A stretch of 64,000 bases of DNA from Caballeronia humi (GTDB lineage Bacteria; Pseudomonadota; Gammaproteobacteria; Burkholderiales; Burkholderiaceae): the NCBI RefSeq assembly GCF_001544475.1, contig NZ_FCNW02000022.1, positions 1 to 64,000 of the forward strand, in the 5' to 3' direction. Position 1 is the first letter of the stretch, and every line of letters begins with the position of its first letter. Shown here in pieces: positions 62,630 to 64,000 of this stretch. Position numbers and translations under genes: made by a program. Below the pieces are notes generated by a model. That model was not told the origin of the DNA, searched no databases, and saw only the letters and a list, made by a program, of their open reading frames with translations.

Positions 62630-63433
62630 TCACCACTTCGGCGCGAACGGCGGATTCGCGTTGCGCTTGCCTTCGTCGAGCGCGTCGATGCGGGCGATGT
62701 CGTCGGCGTCGAGCTTCACTTTCTGCGCGTCCCAGTTGATCTCCTGGTGCTCAGCATTCGTCGATGCCGACAGCACCACGATCCCGCGCGAGAGCAGCCA
62801 CGCGAAGGTCACCTGCGCGGGCGTCGCGCCGTGCTTCTTCGCGATGTCGACGAGCGTCGGGTCCGTGTGGGCGCGGCCTTCGCCGAGTGGCATGTACGCG
62901 GTCACCTTCACGCCGAGCTTCTGCGTCGCCTCGACGAGCGCGCGATTCGCGAGGAACGGGCTCACTTCGATCTGGTTCGTGACGATCTCGCTGCCGCCGG
63001 GCGCCTTTACCGCCGCTTCGAGCAACGGCGCGGGGAAATTGGACACGCCGTAGTGCCGCAAGAGCCCGAGCGAGCGCGCTTCCTGGAACGCGGCGAGCGT
63101 CTCGGCGATCGGCACCACGCTGTCGGGCGACGGCCAATGGATCAGCACGAGATCGATCGCGCCGATGCCTAGTTTCTCGTGGCTCACTTTGAGGCTCTCG
63201 ATCAGGTCGTCGCGGCGCAGGCGCTCCCACCAGACTTTCGTCGTGACCCAGATGTCCTCGCGCGGGATGCCCGAGTCGCGCACGCCCTGGCCGACTTCGG
63301 CTTCGTTGTCGTAGTACTGGGCGGTATCGATGTGACGATAGCCGAGCTGCAGCGCGCTCCTCACCGATTGCGCGGTTTTGCCGGCAGCGACGCGGAACGT
63401 GCCGAGACCGAATGAGGGAATCGTATCGACCAT
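62630..63433 (-). CDS. Aldo/keto reductase, DkgB type
   Basis: This 267-residue NADPH-dependent (beta/alpha)8 reductase resembles 2,5-diketo-D-gluconate reductase B. The catalytic tetrad is visible as Asp (GYRHIDTAQYYDNEAEVG, with Tyr), Lys (TTKVWW) and His (LIHWPSPD). It also has the NADPH-binding ASTNAEHQEINWDA segment. GGAGCC precedes the ATG by a few bases. The likely substrates are methylglyoxal and other aldehydes, by analogy with DkgB. Confidence 0.88.
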   Translation of the reverse strand: MVDTIPSFGLGTFRVAAGKTAQSVRSALQLGYRHIDTAQYYDNEAEVGQGVRDSGIPREDIWVTTKVWWERLRRDDLIESLKVSHEKLGIGAIDLVLIHWPSPDSVVPIAETLAAFQEARSLGLLRHYGVSNFPAPLLEAAVKAPGGSEIVTNQIEVSPFLANRALVEATQKLGVKVTAYMPLGEGRAHTDPTLVDIAKKHGATPAQVTFAWLLSRGIVVLSASTNAEHQEINWDAQKVKLDADDIARIDALDEGKRNANPPFAPKW

Positions 63434-63476
63434 GCTTGTGGCTCCTTGTTTCAGATGAGTTCGAGAGAGACGCGCG

Positions 63477-64000
63477 TTACTTCGCGTCCTGATCGAGTTC
63501 GGGATAGTGCCTGAAGATGCCCGATTCGTTGAACGGAATGCGCCGCTCCGAATCGACGTAGAGCGCGATGTTCGGCCGCTCCAGCACCGCGTCGTGCAGC
63601 GCCGCCACACGCGGATAGTGCTTGCCGAATTTTCGCATCGCGCGGGGGAACGCGTACTGCAGGCCATCGACGAGCTGGAACAACGAGAGATCGACGTAGG
63701 TCGTCGCTTTGCCGACCATGTGCGTGTCGCCGTCGGGGTTCTGCCTCAGCACGCGCTCGAAGTAGCCGAAAAACTTCGGAATGCGCGCTTCGATGAAATT
63801 TTGCGAGCGGATCTTCGCGGCGTCCTTCTGGTCTTCGTAGTAGAGATCGGTGGCGAGCGGGTGATGCGTGTCGTGCACTTCCGCGACAACATCCGCGATC
63901 GTCAGTTGCAGGCCATGCGCGACGTAGCGCAGGTTTTCGCTCTTTGGAGCCAGGCCGAGCTTCGGGCCGAGATACAGCAGGATGTTCGCGACATGCGGCA
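63477..64000 (-). CDS. Glutathione S-transferase (5' end cut by window)
   Basis: The frame stays open to the right edge, so the N-terminal thioredoxin-like domain lies mostly outside. The visible part starts with the end of that domain (PHVANILLYLGPKLGLAP) and contains the helical C-terminal domain: LRYVAHGLQLTIADVVAEVHDTHHPL, IPKFFGYFERVL and TTYVDLSLFQLVDGL, a typical GST Asp-capping helix. It probably conjugates or reduces small electrophiles. It lies 43 bp upstream of the aldo/keto reductase gene in the same direction. Confidence 0.85.
   Translation of the reverse strand, partial: PHVANILLYLGPKLGLAPKSENLRYVAHGLQLTIADVVAEVHDTHHPLATDLYYEDQKDAAKIRSQNFIEARIPKFFGYFERVLRQNPDGDTHMVGKATTYVDLSLFQLVDGLQYAFPRAMRKFGKHYPRVAALHDAVLERPNIALYVDSERRIPFNESGIFRHYPELDQDAK

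Overview
This is about 64 kb of high-GC DNA that reads as a Burkholderiaceae chromosome (Burkholderia / Paraburkholderia / Caballeronia type). Support comes from the phaB-phaR polyhydroxybutyrate genes, an OmpC-family porin, PE-ligase-polymerase LigD with Ku, a bacteriophytochrome with its own heme oxygenase, BktB thiolase, and the paired alpha/beta arginine succinyltransferase genes. Nothing in the window looks like a prophage, an insertion sequence or a CRISPR array. Both ends cut a gene: phaB at the left and a glutathione S-transferase at the right.

Layout. 0-1.6 kb: the end of the PHB operon (phaB, phaR) closed by a terminator palindrome. 1.6-9.8 kb: a mixed, partly AT-richer accessory stretch with a KTSC-like protein, a PRC-barrel protein, an orphan CcmA-like ATPase, an RNase H-like protein, a short-chain dehydrogenase, an AGT-type aminotransferase, a porin with a Fur-box-like site, a LysE exporter and the 3' remnant of a POT peptide transporter. 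9.8-12.5 kb: initiator tRNA-Met, rpsU, a [2Fe-2S] ferredoxin, a YigZ/IMPACT protein and an acetyltransferase. 12.7-14.8 kb: a CSS-EAL c-di-GMP phosphodiesterase and a small conserved protein.

15.0-26.8 kb is a complete arginine uptake and degradation island: ABC permeases and ATPase (hisQMP type), an AraC-type ArgR regulator, astC, the two succinyltransferase subunits, astD, astB, astE, then the periplasmic binding protein. Matches to the Pseudomonas ArgR half-site lie upstream of the transporter, of astC and of the binding-protein gene, so the island looks like one regulon. 27-34.7 kb: rimO, a KDG kinase, bktB, a lipoprotein, metC, serB and a P450. 34.7-37.5 kb: a LysR regulator, an oxidoreductase and a secreted protein.

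37.8-47.4 kb is a co-directional run of ku, ligD, an 85-residue acidic protein, bphO, bphP, a Rcp1-type response regulator and a hybrid kinase. This places non-homologous end joining directly beside a red-light sensing pathway; a sigma-54-like -24/-12 element lies in front of ku. 47.5-52.8 kb: two VOC proteins, a small protein resembling the toxin-binding tail of MazE-type antitoxins, fetAB and an AsmA-family protein. 53.4-60 kb: a tripartite RND efflux operon (membrane fusion protein, pump, outer-membrane lipoprotein) divergent from its TetR-type regulator. 60-64 kb: a DUF2795 protein, a small secreted protein, a ClC channel with CBS domains, an aldo/keto reductase and the partial GST.

All family calls come from reading translations and motifs by eye, without database searches. 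Regulatory sites are consensus matches only.
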